This document shows, piece by piece, positions 60,995-64,000 of a stretch of 64,000 nucleotides of DNA. Below the pieces are notes generated by a model that saw only the letters and a list, made by a program, of their open reading frames with translations, did no database searches and was not told where the DNA came from. How positions within the stretch are numbered: the first letter of the stretch is position 1; each line of letters begins with the position of its first letter. A program made the translations under genes and the position numbers. This DNA comes from Hydractinia symbiolongicarpus. Lineage: Eukaryota > Cnidaria > Hydrozoa > Anthoathecata > Hydractiniidae. The stretch lies in contig NC_079880.1 in NCBI RefSeq assembly GCF_029227915.1, positions 22,692,501 to 22,756,500 of the forward strand, given 5' to 3'.

Positions 60995-63952
60995 TTATTG
61001 TAATTCAGAGATTGGAGCACATTCCAACCATAGGTCATGCAAGAATTGATACAAACCATTTGTGACTGAAACCTAAAAAAAGGTTCAGATATATTGCAGC
61101 ATAAAGTTAAAAATTACTATAATTAGGAAAAACAGAATTTTTTTATATACATTAAGATGTAACGAAACACTGATTCAATAGTGACGGATTGGAGAGGATT
61201 TCAACACTGTTATTCTTACATGATATTAGGTTTTTTTACCTTCTCTTTGCATTTTGTCAACTCAGAAATTTAAAAAAAAATTAATAAAAAATTCTATTAA
61301 ACGCTTTGGAAATTATTCTGGTGGAGAAGTAAAAGTTATTTTTTGTTTGTTTTTTTAAAAGAGTTGGAACGGTAAGCAAATTCTGACACTGAGTAAGTCG
61401 GACCTCCATTCATCATCATTATTATTGGTTAACGTCCTTTTTCCATGCTATATTGGTATATTAATAACCCTCTACCAATATGATTTAGACTGTGTTAGAT
61501 TTAAACTAAAATTCCTCAACATTTCGTAAGACCTATGCAAAATGATTTCCCTTGATAAAATTAAATTATATTACCTTTTAGCATCTAGCTATGATCACAA
61601 TTGAAAGATTTTATATTAATATCGAAATTCGATTTAGGGGACAAACATTGTGCAATAAACAGACCACTCAAATAGTTTCATCCAGTGTAAATGGGCATAT
61701 ACTTCAATAAATATTAAAATTAATTTTAACCAAAATAAAAAAACATTCTTACCTTATAAGGCGTAGGGTTCAATGCTCGTAAATGATCTGAGCGAAGCCT
61801 GGAAAGTGATTTCTGTGCATTCTTTCTACTGTCTTCTAAAGATTCGATTGGACGTTGTACCTACAGGAAAATAAAAGTTATCATTCAAAGGTGAGTATGT
61901 TAGAGCACAGACATCAAGCAATCAAATGTTCAACAAGCGTAATTACATGCATGCATAGAAAATAAAGGCCCTGGTGAACGCTTTAAAAAACTCCATTTTC
62001 ACCACAACATTTATTTCAGCATTTTTACCCTTAGTGGAATTTAATCCTGGTTCTATATCCCATTCTATAAAAACATGAAATTCACTAAAGCATCCATATA
62101 AACTGATTATAAAAAACCCAAGACCACTAATAATTTTTGAGCTTACTAGAGGGCCTTCTACAATTACAAACCTTTACAAAACTATTTACTCAAATCACAA
62201 CAAAGTTTAGAGAAGTTTATGATATATAATAAAGTTTAAGATATTTTTAACTCAAACACTTTTACCTCCCCATCTTTGATATACAACTTTAACAACTCCT
62301 CTACTTTGGTTGGGATTACATAAGCTCTCTTTGCTTCTTCAATAGCATGACGGCAGAGTACTCTTGCTCCAGACTGAGGTGGTGTTTCATCATGTTTTGT
62401 AAGTAAATCTAACAATGCCAAACCTGAACAAAAGCAATTCATTATCACGAACCTCACGAAACACGGTACAAATAAACATATTAGCAGAAATCAATATCTG
62501 TACCATCTCCACTGTAAAGACGATAAACATTTTTCTTTCCAGGTACCGAAATTTTTTTCATATCTTCAGATATTTTCATTCTTGGATCTCCATTAAGTTC
62601 CACAAGCTAAAAGAGGATTATTATATTAGCACAACATTTTTCTAGCACAACATGAATAAACAGACAATTTTATAAATAAATTTTTTGAGACTGCGTTATA
62701 AGTAGGTATTCACTCAAGGTAAATCATTATTACACAAGGTGCAGTCAAGTGAAATATTGTCTTAACGAGAGTGGATAAATCCGGCGTGCAATATCTGTTT
62801 TATTATATAGCAAATTAATCCTTGTCTGTTGCTTTTTGAATTGTCTCTATTTTTGGTAAAGGAGTTTGTTCTCCCTTGTTATCAACCATTTTTGAGTACT
62901 TTTGAAATGAATGTTTGAACAATTTGAATAAAAGTAATCAGAAAAGAAGCAAAAAAAGTGTAAAGTTTTCTCCATTCAATAATAGGGACCAAGCATCATA
63001 AATTATTCACAGAGGGTTTTGCTCACAGATAGATAATAGTAGTAACCGCAAATTGTAATACTTTGTTTTTTTAACTTTATGTATTGTTGTCAACAGAGCA
63101 CATATGTTACAGAATTTATTTTTAACATAAAAATTCCATTTTTAATTCGGGAAGATTCATTAACAAACATTTATGTAAAAACTTATTGATACATCAACAC
63201 TGAAGACATTTCATGAAAGCAATTTTATCTGTTATCATCATTAAATCTATATAGTAAGTCCATACTATGTCTGCATTTGGGAAAGGGGAAAATGTTGTCT
63301 ACATTCCGCTACATCAGGGCTTATAACACACCCTTGTTCAAACTGTTCTTTATTTTTAAAACCTTTGTGTACATTTTTGAATCATTTAAAAAAAATCTTA
63401 TGATAAATAGCTTTTTAGATTGTGCGCTATTAAATATTTATTGTCACAGGTTTTATTGAAAGTGTTTTTTGTCATATTAACCCTGTTCAGCCTGTGAGAG
63501 GGGGAGGCAAATTCTCTCTTGTCCAACCCCCTTTTTATGACCCAATGTTGTAGAGTAAAATGGATATATAAGGGGGAAGTATATATAAATAGTAAATATT
63601 TAATTGTAAAGAAGCTTTAATTGGATGAGTCTTTCCTACTTTAAAAAGTATTTCGGCAAACCTTAAACACACATCCAAGTGCTGGTTGCTTTTGACATGT
63701 GACTAAATGTGTTCCAATACCATATGCATCAATTTCATGTCCCTATAAAAAGGTAAAGAAAAAAAGATATAAATTTAGGACCTGTAAATTTTGGGTTATT
63801 GCAGTTTTGAGTTATTACATGGAAGCAATATATGACAGCAACATCATTTCAAACATTGATTCATCACCTGCTGTTCCAATGAAGTCAGAGTTTCTTCATT
63901 AATATCGTTGCTGGCAGTTATAACCAGCTTTTCAAACCAATCCATATCAAAT
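60995..63952 (-). CDS. NAPRT: Nicotinate phosphoribosyltransferase, C-terminal six exons (5' part outside window)
   Basis: Exons in order: 63868-63952, 63662-63742, 62504-62606, 62266-62423, 61753-61860 and 60995-61072, all GT-AG and in frame; the acceptor at 63953 shows that more exons lie to the right. The protein reads [20 protein letters not shown], then [20 protein letters not shown] and ALGCVFK, the family's conserved phosphate/PRPP-site region of the TIM-barrel. A C-terminal domain follows ([36 protein letters not shown]), ending APISELQ. NAPRT makes nicotinate mononucleotide from nicotinic acid, PRPP and ATP in the Preiss-Handler route to NAD, in the cytosol. On the transcript an AATAAA (60994-60999) overlaps the TAA stop; whether it is used is unknown. 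Intron 61073-61752 carries a LINE 3' fragment. Confidence 0.94.
61410..61530 (-). mobile_element. RTE-like LINE 3'-end fragment (copy 3)
   Basis: CATCATCATTATTATTGGTT, then AACGTCCTTTTTCCATGCTA and CTGTGTTAGATTTAAACT, match the last 120 bp of the LINEs at 4312 and 27276 (minus orientation) with many substitutions and short gaps. It is a short, old, 5'-truncated insertion in the NAPRT intron. Confidence 0.72.
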
Positions 63953-64000
63953 CTTAATACAAATAAAATAGAATTAAAAAAATAAAACGAGGTAATTTTG

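Overview
This is a window of an animal nuclear genome. It is AT-rich and intron-rich, every splice site I could read is GT-AG, and it contains no bacterial-type operons. Gene content (metazoan RPL7, PDIA6, NDUFV1, PREP, NAPRT, a DNAJB12/14-type DnaJ), small genome spacing and the mix of RTE-like LINEs, Helitron MITEs and TIR elements fit a marine invertebrate, plausibly a cnidarian (hydrozoan-like). That placement is inference and no species is claimed.

Layout. (1) 1-9.1 kb, minus strand: the 5' half of a DNAJB12/DNAJB14-like gene, leaving the window on the left; its 6.6 kb first intron holds an RTE-like LINE, a SINE, Helitron pieces and a TIR element. (2) 9.5-14.0 kb, plus strand: complete five-exon RPL7, divergent from the DnaJ gene; its last intron carries two copies of one C/D-box snoRNA on either side of a TTAA-flanked Kolobok-like element. 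(3) 16.0-18.4 kb, minus: PDIA6/P5 (first coding exon not found), with an unrecognised intronless 357-codon reading frame just upstream. (4) 20-26 kb: repeat-rich spacer with MITEs, a dead non-LTR fragment and two near-perfect palindromes. (5) 26-45.6 kb, plus: NDUFV1, with a second RTE-like LINE before coding exon 2, an intronless acid-lipase gene nested antisense in one intron, and a 20-bp/60-bp higher-order minisatellite in the next. (6) 45.6-48.4 kb: spacer with a TIR element flanked by a 5-bp duplication. (7) 48.5-59.9 kb, minus: complete PREP (prolyl oligopeptidase), 21 core coding exons plus an in-frame upstream exon that could add a basic N-terminal leader. (8) 61.0-64 kb, minus: 3' part of NAPRT, leaving the window on the right.

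The genes are unrelated housekeeping genes (translation, ER folding, complex I, peptide hydrolysis, NAD salvage) and do not form a pathway cluster. The less ordinary content is in introns and spacers: a duplicated intronic snoRNA whose two guides differ in conservation, two independent three-monomer higher-order minisatellites, several perfect palindromes, short Helitron derivatives with intact ends, and a nested intronless lipase.
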